This document shows positions 1 through 7,442 of a stretch of 45,977 bases of DNA, piece by piece. The notes below the pieces were generated by a model, which ran no database searches, had not been told where the DNA came from, and was given only the letters and a program-made list of their open reading frames with translations. A program made the translations under genes and the position numbers. Source of the DNA: Nitrospiraceae bacterium. Lineage in GTDB: Bacteria; Nitrospirota; Thermodesulfovibrionia; UBA6902. Location of the stretch: assembly GCA_003599025.1 (NCBI GenBank), contig QZIL01000070.1, positions 1-45,977 on the forward strand, given 5' to 3'. Within the stretch, counting starts at the first letter, position 1, and each line of letters begins with the position of its first letter.

Positions 1-202
1 ATTGCGGAATATACGCTTTGTGTCATTCCTGCGAATGCAGGAATCTCGCTATTCCAGGCACTTTCAAAATGCATAGATTCCGGCACTAAGGCCGGAATGG
101 AATGACAATTGTGACACAGTCTGGAAAGCGGGAATCTAGTCAAGTGAAATATATCCCCGTTTTCACGGGGAACCCTGGATTCCGCATCGAGTGCGGAATG
201 AC
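1..202. repeat. Cluster of GTCATTCC/GGAATGAC palindromic repeats
   Basis: The first 200 bases hold at least three units of the main dispersed repeat. GTCATTCC begins at 22 and is closed by GCAGGAATC at 38-46. A GATTCCGG...GGAATGAC unit covers 75-106. A CTGGATTCC...GGAATGAC unit covers about 174-202. The spacer words CGCTTTGTGTCATT (about 14-27) and TTGTGACACAGTCTG (about 109-123) recur, inverted or direct, at 7793-7830, so the spacers belong to the repeat too. No gene was seen here. The cluster lies downstream of the Rieske gene that ends at 252. Confidence 0.8.
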
Positions 203-251
203 ACTCCTTTTCAAGTTGGCTTCACTTGTTCCTTGAATCCTTGGCCCCTTT

Positions 252-764
252 TCACACCTTTACATATGCCCCCGGATTATCGAATTCCTTAAACGAATAT
301 ATCCTTGCTTTATCCACCTGAATCCTGCCGTCAAATCCTACGAAGATTTTGCACCTGTCCAGCGGCCTCGGGGCAGGACCTGCGAAGTTTTCACCATTGC
401 AGTGGAACTGACTGCCGTGACAGGGGCATTTAAATACCATTTCATCCGCAAAATAATTGGGGGTACAGCCCAGATGTGTGCACCTGGCCTTAACAGCATA
501 AATCCGGTCTTTCTCCCGTACTATCCATATCGAATGCTCTGCTTTCCAGTTCTCATATACCTGATAATCTGATGTTCGGTCAATTGTGAATTCATCGAGC
601 GTGCCTGCTTTAAAAGCAGAAGGTTTTTCAAACAGGACATTCGGGTACAAGAACCGTATGAACCCTACTGAGGATATCCCGAGAGTAGCAAAAAAGGAGC
701 CCCAGCCGACAATCCTGAGAAAGGAACGTCTGGAATAATTGTTTTCCTTCATATTGGTATTCAT
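252..764 (-). CDS. Rieske iron-sulfur protein of a bc-type quinol oxidoreductase (QcrA/PetA-like)
   Basis: 170 aa. A twin-arginine stretch (SRRSFLRIVG, residues 11-20) runs into a hydrophobic segment (about 19-40), as in membrane-anchored Rieske subunits of bc1/b6f-type complexes. The [2Fe-2S] ligands are visible: C95-T-H97-L-G-C100 and C113-P-C115-H116-G-S, with both loop cysteines (C100, C115) for the usual disulfide. The family accepts electrons from quinol and passes them to cytochrome c on the outer face of the inner membrane. A cytochrome b gene would be expected next, but the window ends 250 bp downstream in repeats. Neither possible start (764 or 752) has a clear ribosome binding site, and palindromic repeats fill the 5' leader (778-828). 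It is the last visible gene of the aio-like operon, which suggests a quinone/cytochrome link to that enzyme. The family is secure; the partner is inferred. Confidence 0.9.
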   Translation of the reverse strand: MNTNMKENNYSRRSFLRIVGWGSFFATLGISSVGFIRFLYPNVLFEKPSAFKAGTLDEFTIDRTSDYQVYENWKAEHSIWIVREKDRIYAVKARCTHLGCTPNYFADEMVFKCPCHGSQFHCNGENFAGPAPRPLDRCKIFVGFDGRIQVDKARIYSFKEFDNPGAYVKV

Positions 765-777
765 AATGCAGATGTAT

Positions 778-828
778 GTAGGGGCGAGGTGACCTCGCCC
801 CTACAGAAGGGCGTATTGCAATACGCCC
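778..828. repeat. Two adjacent palindromes (GTAGGGGCG... and GGGCGTATTGC... types)
   Basis: Positions 778-804 are a palindrome with 13-base arms (arm GTAGGGGCGAGGT) around one central base. Positions 809-828 read GGGCGTATTGCAATACGCCC, a perfect 20-base palindrome. They fill the gap between the AioA-like stop (849) and the bc-type Rieske start (764). A degenerate relative of the second palindrome lies at 23822-23843, also in a 5' leader. Confidence 0.8.
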
Positions 829-848
829 CTACAAAATTACAATATGCG

Positions 849-3200
849 TTACACCTTCACAATGTTTACCGGGACCATCCTGTCCCACTCAGCCAGCTTG
901 GGGTCAGCTTTTTCGCTTGTCACCATGTTCGGCGTTGACTCTGTCTTGGGATAAAGAGACATCACGTCTGCTACCCCCGGAACGGTCAACTCACTCACTT
1001 TGGCCACTGCTGTCATGCTTCCGTTTCTCGAGGTAATCGTGACCCGGTCGCCGCTTTTTACTCCGATAGTCCTCGCATCTTTGGGATTGATGCTTACAGT
1101 CTGCTCGGACACCCTCTCATAAATATTCGGCGTCAGGGGCACATTCAGTCCGTTATTATAGAAGTTGTACCCTGTGTTCCATATCTCATTTGCACGGTGC
1201 ATGATCATCCATATCGGGTACTCGCTGTTGATCTTGTCCCTCAGCGGATGATTGTATGGATCAAAATCAGCCAGTGCCTTTACAGGATCAAGATGCGCCT
1301 TGCCGTCCTTGTGCTTGAAGCGTCTGCCCATGACCTGCTCGGTTTCAGTTGAGTAAAGGCGGGATATGCTCTTACCGTTTTTAAACGGGAACTGAATGCC
1401 GTTTGTGCCTGCCTTCATTAGGTCCTTCCACGAGATCTCGGATATGTCGCTTGTGAAATCACCCTTCGTGTTGGCGCTGCATTCCTCGTAAATCTCCTGC
1501 TCGTTTTTCCAGTCAAAGCCGCTCAGGCCCATGCGTTTGGCGAGCTGCGCAACGATCCACCAGTCCGGTTTTGCATCACCCGGCGCGTCCATAAAGCCCT
1601 GCTGGATATGTATCCTGCGGTCTTCGCTGGCCTGGATGCAGTTCCATTCTCCCCACGTTGCTGCCGGGAAGGCTACGTCTGCCGCAGTTGTAGTGTCGGT
1701 CGGGTAAATCTCATTCACGATCAGGAACATCTTGTCGATCTGAGGTTTGTATTTGCTCAGGTTCGGAAGCTGAATGTAGATATTGCTGATATATGACCAG
1801 AGGGCCTTTACCTCTCCCTTGTCGATCTTGTCGCAAATGCTCCTCATCGCGCTTTCCCCGTTCGGCGCCGGTGGATCAGCCCAGGTCCCCCTCGGGTGAC
1901 CGCCCGCCCTTGACGTGCAGGCACCCGGTTTTCCCGCATTGCCCAATATGATTCCCATAGCACTGTATGAAACTTCATTCTCATAGCCTGTGACCTGATG
2001 CATGATGCCCTTTTCAAAGAGGACCATGGTCTGTCCTTTGTATTTTGAGAGCATCTCTGCTGCTGCCTCTATCTTTGCAGCCGGAATGCCGGTGACCTTT
2101 TCTGCGTTCTCAGGTGCGAACCTGCTGTTTGATACAGTTGCCTTCAATATATCGAAACCTGTTGTGTACTTCTGTACAAAATCTCTGTCGTACAGGTCAT
2201 TTTTCACCAGCACATGCATCAGTGATGCCCCGAGTATCGCGTCCGTACCCGGATTGATCTGGAGAAAGAGGCCGCCGCTTTTTACAGCGTCATCAGCCAT
2301 CTGTGTCTTTCTCGGGTCAACAAATATAAGTTTTATATCGCCCTTGTTCATACCGCCTGTAGTGAGTGCATTGTAATACCAGGACGAGCCTGTGTCCTTC
2401 AGGTTTTTGCCTGCACAGAAGATACATTTTGTCTTGGTGAAATCTTCGACGGTGAAAGACCGTGTACCGCCGCCGACAACGTCTGCCAGTCCCCAGCTCT
2501 CATCACCCCAGAACAGATATCCGTTGCCTGCAAGGGTGCTGGATTTGATCCCGGTGAAGAGCCATTTTAAAAATGCGTGGGTATTCTGGAGATAACCCCA
2601 GTCGCCGTAGACTGCGCCAACTGCATCCGGGCCGTGCTTATCAATTATCTTCTGAAGATTATATGCGGTGAATTCAATCGCCTCATCCCACGATACCTCG
2701 GTCAGTCCTCCGGTTTTTCCGCCTTTGCGGATCATGGGCTTCTTTAGGCGGATCTTTGTGGGAAGCTTTTCAGAATATAAGCTCTGGGCATTGAATGCCC
2801 CGCGCACAGAATAGTTAGAGCCGCTCGCGACGTCCTTGTTGTCCGGTACGATCATTATGTTTACGTCTCTGCCGTTTTTTTTGGCCTCAACGGTAAATAC
2901 CGGATTAGGCCAGTCACCCCTCATCTTTTCAACAGGGTAAAATTTTTCGCTGTCCGGCTTGCGACCCGTGCCCTTTGGCCAGATGTGGACCTTGTATCCG
3001 CACATGACATGACAATAACGGCAGGCGGTGTCATAGGTCTCTGCATTTGCCGGCGGGAGTTCCACAAATTCGGCGGCCCTTGCATCGGAGAATTTGCCGG
3101 CTGCAAATGCAGGCATCCCGTTAATTACACATGCCCCTGCAGCGCCTGCTGCTGAAACCTTTAACAGATCCCTTCTCGATAATCTCTTATCATTTCTCAT
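849..3200 (-). CDS. AioA-like molybdopterin oxidoreductase, large catalytic subunit
   Basis: 783 aa, DMSO-reductase superfamily, arsenite-oxidase (AioA) branch. C60-x2-C63-x3-C67 followed by S131 in SVRG matches the AioA [3Fe-4S] pattern (three Cys then Ser). FEKGIM..., GKPGACTSRAGGH and the downstream PP.PNG stretch follow AioA closely, and the Arg and His of the SRAGGH block correspond to two arsenite-site residues as I remember them. The region that should carry the other two (His and Glu in AioA) reads VYGDWGYLQNT here, so those appear replaced. The substrate is therefore uncertain: arsenite, iodate (IdrA is a close relative) or something else. An N-terminal Tat signal (LSRRDLLKVSAAGAAGA) is unusual, because AioA normally travels with the Tat signal of its small subunit. 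The start overlaps the small-subunit stop by one base (TAATG), with GGAGG just upstream. Confidence 0.88.
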   Translation of the reverse strand: MRNDKRLSRRDLLKVSAAGAAGACVINGMPAFAAGKFSDARAAEFVELPPANAETYDTACRYCHVMCGYKVHIWPKGTGRKPDSEKFYPVEKMRGDWPNPVFTVEAKKNGRDVNIMIVPDNKDVASGSNYSVRGAFNAQSLYSEKLPTKIRLKKPMIRKGGKTGGLTEVSWDEAIEFTAYNLQKIIDKHGPDAVGAVYGDWGYLQNTHAFLKWLFTGIKSSTLAGNGYLFWGDESWGLADVVGGGTRSFTVEDFTKTKCIFCAGKNLKDTGSSWYYNALTTGGMNKGDIKLIFVDPRKTQMADDAVKSGGLFLQINPGTDAILGASLMHVLVKNDLYDRDFVQKYTTGFDILKATVSNSRFAPENAEKVTGIPAAKIEAAAEMLSKYKGQTMVLFEKGIMHQVTGYENEVSYSAMGIILGNAGKPGACTSRAGGHPRGTWADPPAPNGESAMRSICDKIDKGEVKALWSYISNIYIQLPNLSKYKPQIDKMFLIVNEIYPTDTTTAADVAFPAATWGEWNCIQASEDRRIHIQQGFMDAPGDAKPDWWIVAQLAKRMGLSGFDWKNEQEIYEECSANTKGDFTSDISEISWKDLMKAGTNGIQFPFKNGKSISRLYSTETEQVMGRRFKHKDGKAHLDPVKALADFDPYNHPLRDKINSEYPIWMIMHRANEIWNTGYNFYNNGLNVPLTPNIYERVSEQTVSINPKDARTIGVKSGDRVTITSRNGSMTAVAKVSELTVPGVADVMSLYPKTESTPNMVTSEKADPKLAEWDRMVPVNIVKV

Positions 3201-3736
3201 TACTTTACCTCCTCCCCGTCCAGAAGATTATTCCTCATTCCATAAATAAGCCCTGCAACGCCGACTGCATAAATGTCACCGTTTTTATCCACATTAAGTG
3301 CAACCATCGGCAGACTGTTCGGAGCAGGGCCTTCCACTACCTTGCCGCTCTGTTTAGGATCGTAAATGCTCTGATGACATTCACAGACCAGCATTCCGCT
3401 TTCCTTTTCAATGTCGACCCCGCATCCAAGATGTGTGCAGAATGAACTGTATGCAACAATGCTTTTCTCCGCACCTACACCGCCTTCAGTGCTGCACCCG
3501 CAATTTATGAGGATGTTCTTTCTCCCGGCAAGTGGATAATCGAACTTCACTGCTTTGCCTGCTTTGACGTCCTTAACATTGGCTATCCTGACCTGGGGAT
3601 ATGTTCCACCTGATGCATCAGCCCTCCCATTCAATCCGCTGATAAGCACTGCTGCTCCGGCGCCTGCGATGCAGGCGGTCTTTAAAAGACTTCGCCGTGT
3701 TACCTCTTCTTCATCCTGATGTTTTGTCTCTTCCAT
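3200..3736 (-). CDS. AioB-like Rieske small subunit with Tat signal
   Basis: 178 aa. A Tat signal (TRRSLLKTACIAGAGAAVLISG, about residues 13-34) is followed by a compact Rieske fold. The ligands are C100-T-H102-L-G-C105 and C118-E-C120-H121. The C-terminal block AVGVAGLIYG matches the end of arsenite oxidase small subunits closely, which separates it from the bc-type Rieske at 252. The family passes electrons from the Mo/[3Fe-4S] subunit to a periplasmic cytochrome c or azurin. AAGGAGG lies 6-12 bases upstream of the ATG. The gene is translationally coupled to the large subunit (TAATG). Confidence 0.9.
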   Translation of the reverse strand: MEETKHQDEEEVTRRSLLKTACIAGAGAAVLISGLNGRADASGGTYPQVRIANVKDVKAGKAVKFDYPLAGRKNILINCGCSTEGGVGAEKSIVAYSSFCTHLGCGVDIEKESGMLVCECHQSIYDPKQSGKVVEGPAPNSLPMVALNVDKNGDIYAVGVAGLIYGMRNNLLDGEEVK

Positions 3737-3768
3737 TTACCCTCCTTTTGGCTTGGATAGTGTTTATT

Positions 3769-3858
3769 GTCATTCTGGCCGGACCGGTCCGATGCGAGCT
3801 TGTCCGGACTCATGCCCTGTCCCAGTTCTAATAAAGATTCCCGGCAAGCGGGAATGAC
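3769..3858. repeat. Composite GTCATTC...GGAATGAC repeat (90 bp)
   Basis: A two-unit inverted repeat between the cytochrome c and AioB-like genes. It starts GTCATTCTGGCC at 3769 and ends CAAGCGGGAATGAC at 3858. It belongs to the same family as 26003-26068, 29159-29248 and 40412-40510. Confidence 0.75.
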
Positions 3859-3862
3859 GACC

Positions 3863-4240
3863 TTACTGATCCCCCTCACATCTGCATACTCTTCTTAAAT
3901 ACCGGACGAGAGATGTGATTTGGGATGAGTCAAGAGTATTTCCCCATGGCGGCATTACTGCAGCCCTGCCAATGGCCCTTCCTCCTCCGCTGATAGCCTC
4001 AAAGAGTTCGTGGTCAGTTCTTTTAGACATAAAAAGCTGGTCTGTGTGGTTAGCAGGCCGGGGATCGAGATTTTTTGCATTGAATCCATTGCCATCCCCT
4101 CTGTCCCCATGGCAAGATGAGCAATACTGTCTATAAATCTTTTCTGCGTCAGACAAAGAAGTGTTTCCTTGAGCATTGGCCAGAGCAATAAATCCGATGG
4201 CACCGATAAGTATTAAGAAAAAAAATATTGCCTCTTTCAA
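3863..4240 (-). CDS. Periplasmic monohaem cytochrome c
   Basis: 125 aa. A cleavable signal peptide (about residues 1-23, ending ANA) is followed by a single haem-binding motif C40-S-S-C43-H44 and a likely axial Met96 in AVMPPWG, the class I (cyt c551/c4-like) layout. It is the first gene of the aio-like operon and the natural electron acceptor for the AioBA-like enzyme, like AioC/cytochrome c552 in known arsenite oxidase clusters. AAAGGA lies just before the ATG. The predicted sigma-54 start point is about 48 bases upstream. A short C-terminal tail with two extra cysteines (CRCEGDQ) is unexplained. Confidence 0.88.
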   Translation of the reverse strand: MKEAIFFFLILIGAIGFIALANAQGNTSLSDAEKIYRQYCSSCHGDRGDGNGFNAKNLDPRPANHTDQLFMSKRTDHELFEAISGGGRAIGRAAVMPPWGNTLDSSQITSLVRYLRRVCRCEGDQ

Positions 4241-4298
4241 AGTCCTTTAGTGAAAAAATGTTCAGTGTTTGATAAATGAACGAATACCTGCACACAAA

Positions 4299-4314
4299 AG
4301 CAATTCATGTGCCA
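4299..4314 (-). promoter_or_regulatory. Sigma-54 (RpoN) promoter of the aio-like operon
   Basis: On the minus strand the sequence is TGGCACATGAATTGCT. The GG (4313-4312) and GC (4301-4300) elements are separated by exactly 10 bases. It matches the consensus TGGCACG-N4-TTGC(A/T) at every fixed position except the G after TGGCAC. The start point would be near 4288, about 48 bases before the cytochrome c ATG. Sigma-54 control of aio operons is established in several proteobacteria. Confidence 0.75.
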
Positions 4315-4492
4315 TGACAAATTGCTTTAAAAAATGTTTGTTGTCCCTGTTACGGAATGCTATATGATTTCATCGGTGATAATTTCGATCTCCCCATAAA
4401 ATCAGAAGATTCCGTTGCATGGAAGGAGTTTCAAATATAAGAGGGAAGGTATGGCTGTTATCAGAGAGATAAAATAAACAGCAGGCAGAACA

Positions 4493-4541
4493 TGTTCAGC
4501 AATTGAACAGCTTGTTCATAAATAAAACAGAAAGCTGAACA
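4493..4541. promoter_or_regulatory. Candidate enhancer: four alternating TGTTCA/TGAACA half-sites
   Basis: 4493-4509 reads TGTTCAGCAATTGAACA, a perfect 6-5-6 palindrome. TGTTCA recurs at 4513-4518 and TGAACA at 4536-4541. The last two extend to a 9-base inverted pair, GCTTGTTCA/TGAACAAGC. The cluster lies about 205-255 bases upstream of the predicted sigma-54 start, the usual place for activator (bEBP) binding sites. Confidence 0.55.
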
Positions 4542-4743
4542 AGCAATACTTGGCCCCAAAGTGACTGAAAGCGCACAATGTAGGGCTTTATAGCTGTGGG
4601 TTTTTCTTTATAGCGTGTCGGCCTTGATCGAATACAACTAGACCATACAGATTTAATCATGCTGCAAGTTCACTGCGGCCCCCTCATGCCTTTATTCTTT
4701 TTGACTTCATATATTGAAAAACGATATAGTCTGTTTTTTTAAT

Positions 4744-4792
4744 ATCAGGGGCACATCCTATATTTTGTAAAAATATGGGATGTGTCCCTGAT
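4744..4792. repeat. 22-bp inverted repeat with 5-base loop
   Basis: The arms 4744-4765 and 4771-4792 pair with only two mismatches; the core is CAGGGGCACATCC/GGGATGTGTCCCTG. It begins 12 bases past the FN3-protein stop codon. There is no T-run on the correct side for an intrinsic terminator, so it resembles a REP/MITE-type palindrome more than a terminator. Confidence 0.7.
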
Positions 4793-4803
4793 TGGTTTGT
4801 TCG

Positions 4804-5481
4804 CTAATCTGCTCTCAATCCCACTGGTGTAGATGGAGGCATTATGTCCGGCGGAGCCGAAGTTATGAAAGTGTAATCTCCTGATATGGCCAGATTGCCA
4901 GATGCGTCACGACTGAGCACCTTGAAGTGATAGAGAGTTGCTGGTAACAGGTTCGTTAAGTGCTGAGTATGACTCGTGAGCATTGAGGAGTCGAGTGTAG
5001 TTGTGCTCCCGTATGAGGTTGTCGTGCCGTATTGGACCTGCGTATCTGATGCTTCGTCCGTTGTCCATGCGATTGAAGCAGAAGAATAGGTTATATCGCC
5101 TGACTGGACAGATGAGATAGCAGGCGGAGTAGTGTCCGGCACCGGGATTGTTTTGCTTGTCTCATTGGAATATCCACTTTCATTTCCTGAAGTATCATAC
5201 GCGGTTGTTACGAAATAATAAGTAACTCCTGTTGATAAATTATCAACTTGATAAGTTGTAACATTCCCTGCATCAATACTCTGCGAATAACTACCAGGGG
5301 CAGTACCATAATAGATGTTAAAACCTCCGAGATCGGTCAATGGTGTATCGTCAGCATTTGTGGTTGGTGCAGTCCAGGACAGGACAGTACTGGCAGCAAA
5401 TACAATATTGCCATTAAGAACCACTGCCAGACAGATCATTAATGTTATAAACCAGCTTTTGTATGTTGCTTCTTTTCTCAT
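4804..5481 (-). CDS. Secreted fibronectin type III protein, apparently C-terminally cut
   Basis: 225 aa. A signal peptide (about residues 1-30, ending VFAAST) precedes two FN3 domains (about 32-113 and 118-207), each with the usual W...Y...T.Y core. The final residues PPSTPVGLRAD look like the linker and first strand of a third FN3 domain that is missing; the stop lies 12 bases from a strong inverted repeat (4744-4792). GGAGG is about 11 bases upstream of the ATG. A c-di-GMP-I riboswitch and terminator lie in its leader, consistent with an adhesin or biofilm-surface role. The function is inferred from domain type and regulation only. Confidence 0.75.
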   Translation of the reverse strand: MRKEATYKSWFITLMICLAVVLNGNIVFAASTVLSWTAPTTNADDTPLTDLGGFNIYYGTAPGSYSQSIDAGNVTTYQVDNLSTGVTYYFVTTAYDTSGNESGYSNETSKTIPVPDTTPPAISSVQSGDITYSSASIAWTTDEASDTQVQYGTTTSYGSTTTLDSSMLTSHTQHLTNLLPATLYHFKVLSRDASGNLAISGDYTFITSAPPDIMPPSTPVGLRAD

Positions 5482-5507
5482 GGTTACTAACTACCTCCTT
5501 TTTATAT

Positions 5508-5538
5508 AAAAAGCATGTTTCCTGGAAGAGAAACAGGC
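5508..5538 (-). terminator. Riboswitch-controlled intrinsic terminator
   Basis: On the minus strand the stem GC-C-TGTTTC / GAAACA-T-GC encloses an 8-base loop and is followed by TTTTTAT. It ends just before the GGAGG of the FN3 gene and follows the riboswitch aptamer by about 40 bases. This is the expected place for an expression platform. Confidence 0.6.
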
Positions 5539-5576
5539 TGCACACTTAGATAACTTCTAAGCAAGCACTGCTTCTT

Positions 5577-5660
5577 CGACAACCTGCTGTCCTTATTGAA
5601 CAGAAATTATAAGGACCTTTGGCTATGGGCCCCCTGGTTACCCAGGGTTTACCTTTGTCG
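5577..5660 (-). ncRNA. Cyclic-di-GMP-I (GEMM-I) riboswitch
   Basis: 84-nt aptamer on the minus strand. P1 is CGACAA (5660-5655) pairing perfectly with UUGUCG (5582-5577). P2 is CCCUGG-GUAA-CCAGGG with a GNRA tetraloop after the conserved AAACC. The P3 hairpin is GUCCUUAU/AUAAGGAC. The 3' side has AGC-AGGUU before P1 closes. By eye-alignment with Vc2, the ligand-contact positions G20, A47 and C92 are G, A and C, which favours c-di-GMP over cGAMP. The joining segment GGCCCAUAGCC differs from the usual GACGCAAAGCC. It lies upstream of the FN3 gene and a terminator. Confidence 0.85.
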
Positions 5661-5809
5661 GAAACGTCTTTTTATGTATCTTGAGTTTATGATAAATCGA
5701 AAAGACACACCAAAACAGTAATTAGAATCACTTTACTTATCTTGTGAGATAGGGCAGGTTTACTTATTAATTAGATTTTGGAGGCGACAGTGTTTCCAAA
5801 GTCCATGCA

Positions 5810-7153
5810 TTATACGACAGGACTGTGAGCCCGGGGAGCACCTGACTTTGAAGAAAATGAGTGGCGGGCGAAACGCCCTCTTGATGTGTTTTGTGTTTTG
5901 GCGCTCTTAAACTTCCTCGGTTCTGTTGCTCCCTCATTCCGCTTATTCTGTTTTGGCGCAGAGGTCTGCACTCTGCGTCGATGCTGCTGACGCGGAGGCC
6001 GGGCAAATTCAGTGTCACGCGCAGGTGATGTCTTTTTATAATCAAAACCTTCCAGAGTGCGGCGCTCCACTTTTTCCCCAAGTACGCGTTCGATGATACG
6101 TACCATGTCTCCGTCTTCGCGTGTCATGAAGGTAAAGGCATCTCCTGTCTTTGCAGCACGTCCTGTGCGGCCTATCCGGTGTGTATATGCGTCGGCGGTG
6201 TCCGGCATGTCGTAGTTGATGACGTGGGATATGCTTGAGACATCTATTCCGCGGGCTGCTATATCAGTTGCGACAAGTACCTGATAAGTGCCGTCGCGAA
6301 ACCCGTCGAGGGCGGCCTGGCGTCTGTTTTGGGAAAGGTTCCCCTGCAGTGATGCAGCACGGTATCCGGACTGCTCCAGCTGCTGTCCTATACGCTTTGC
6401 ACGGTGCTTTGTCTTTGTAAAGACCAGGACCGAATTCGTATCCGTTTGGCGCAGCAGTTCAAGGAGGAGAGCTGTTTTGAGGTGCTGATCAACAGGATAA
6501 AGTGCGTGCGCAACAGTGTTTGCCGGCGCTGTGTGACTGACCTGTACAGTGACTGGCACATGCAGGACTTCATTGGCGAGACGTCTTATATCATCAGGCA
6601 TGGTTGCCGAGAAGAGCAGAGTCTGTCTTTTTACTGGTACATGTTTAATGATCCTGCGTATGTCAGGTAAAAAGCCCATATCAAACATCCGGTCTGCCTC
6701 ATCAAGGACGAGCACTTCCAGATATGACAGGTTTATTGTCCGCTGATTAACGTGATCGAGCAGGCGCCCGGGACAGGCAACGACTATCTCGGCACCGCCC
6801 CTGAGTTTCTGTATCTGAGGGTTCATACCCACACCGCCATAAACAGTTGCGCTCCGGAGGCGTGTATGCTTTCCCAGGTTGCCGATTGCCTCATGAATTT
6901 GCTCTGCCAATTCGCGTGTCGGCGCTATGATGAGTGCTCGGACACGTCCACGGGGGCCCTGCATCAAACGGTTCAGCACCGGAAGGACAAAGGCCGCTGT
7001 TTTTCCTGTTCCTGTCTGTGCCAGACCCATTACATCGTGCCCCTTAAGCACCGGAGGGATCGCCTGCGTCTGTATAGGTGTCGGTATTATATATCCTGCA
7101 GCCTTTACCCCGGCCGCAACATTCGGGTCAAAATCAAATTCGTTAAATTCCAT
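5810..7153 (-). CDS. DEAD-box RNA helicase, RhlE type
   Basis: 447 aa from the chosen start. Motifs in order: Q motif (IPTPIQTQAIP, about 22-32), Walker A AQTGTGKT (45-52), PTRELAEQ (78-85), a CPGR variant of TPGR (127-130), DEAD (151-154), SAT (182-184), RGIDV (301-305) and HRIGRTGR (325-332). A basic, low-complexity tail follows (about 370-447), as in RhlE/CsdA-like helicases that act on rRNA or cold-stabilised mRNA. An upstream ATG at 7171 is possible, but its codons overlap an AAAGGAG Shine-Dalgarno placed 4-5 bases before the ATG at 7153, so 7153 is the real start. Confidence 0.95.
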   Translation of the reverse strand: MEFNEFDFDPNVAAGVKAAGYIIPTPIQTQAIPPVLKGHDVMGLAQTGTGKTAAFVLPVLNRLMQGPRGRVRALIIAPTRELAEQIHEAIGNLGKHTRLRSATVYGGVGMNPQIQKLRGGAEIVVACPGRLLDHVNQRTINLSYLEVLVLDEADRMFDMGFLPDIRRIIKHVPVKRQTLLFSATMPDDIRRLANEVLHVPVTVQVSHTAPANTVAHALYPVDQHLKTALLLELLRQTDTNSVLVFTKTKHRAKRIGQQLEQSGYRAASLQGNLSQNRRQAALDGFRDGTYQVLVATDIAARGIDVSSISHVINYDMPDTADAYTHRIGRTGRAAKTGDAFTFMTREDGDMVRIIERVLGEKVERRTLEGFDYKKTSPARDTEFARPPRQQHRRRVQTSAPKQNKRNEGATEPRKFKSAKTQNTSRGRFARHSFSSKSGAPRAHSPVV

Positions 7154-7289
7154 AAAACTCCTTTTTTTCATTTTTCTGTGTTCGGGGGAAAAAGCCAGGG
7201 TGTATTCGGGGATTACAATGACGTTGTTCTCATCCGTGTACTACAGTTATTTGCTGATTAAGCGTAACAGTTTGAAATAGTTGTGTCAA

Positions 7290-7305
7290 GTATCCAATAC
7301 TCACA
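7290..7305. repeat. Direct repeat, copy 1 (GTATCCAATACTCACA)
   Basis: 16 bases, matching 7947-7962 with one mismatch. It is followed at once by TGTTACG, whereas the second copy is preceded by CGTAACA. The two copies enclose the GIY-YIG locus. Confidence 0.5.
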
Positions 7306-7415
7306 TGTTACGTAAAAAATCATTTATGGACATCCGGGGATGTATTTGTAGACAGACCTCAGGTTCGTTTCTTTCTTTTGTCCCTGCTCAAGATCAGCTG
7401 TGAATCGTCTATAGC

Positions 7416-7442
7416 GTCATTCCTGCGGATGCAGGAATCCAG
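7416..7442. repeat. Palindromic repeat at the 3' end of the GIY-YIG gene
   Basis: GTCATTCCTGCGGATGCAGG runs on into AATCCAG. It supplies the last codons and stop of the GIY-YIG gene and is inverted relative to the copy at 7744-7797. Confidence 0.8.

Larger units (their letters stand above)
4241..4803. other. 560-bp non-coding regulatory region
   Basis: No credible gene. It contains the sigma-54 promoter (4299-4314), a cluster of inverted TGTTCA half-sites (4493-4541) and a long hairpin (4744-4792). The stretch 4545-4735 shows nothing I can name. Confidence 0.6.

Noticed and set aside
1-202. CRISPR array
   Set aside because: The repeats are palindromic, unevenly spaced and variable in length, without regular spacers or cas genes.
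4744-4792. Intrinsic terminator for the FN3 gene
   Set aside because: The hairpin is strong, but the sequence following it in the direction of transcription is A-rich, not T-rich.
7154-7171. Upstream ATG of the DEAD-box helicase
   Set aside because: Its codons contain the AAAGGAG Shine-Dalgarno that serves the ATG at 7153.
6752-7261. 169-codon open frame antisense to the RhlE-type helicase
   Set aside because: Shadow frame of a clearly coding helicase gene; Cys-rich translation with no family features.
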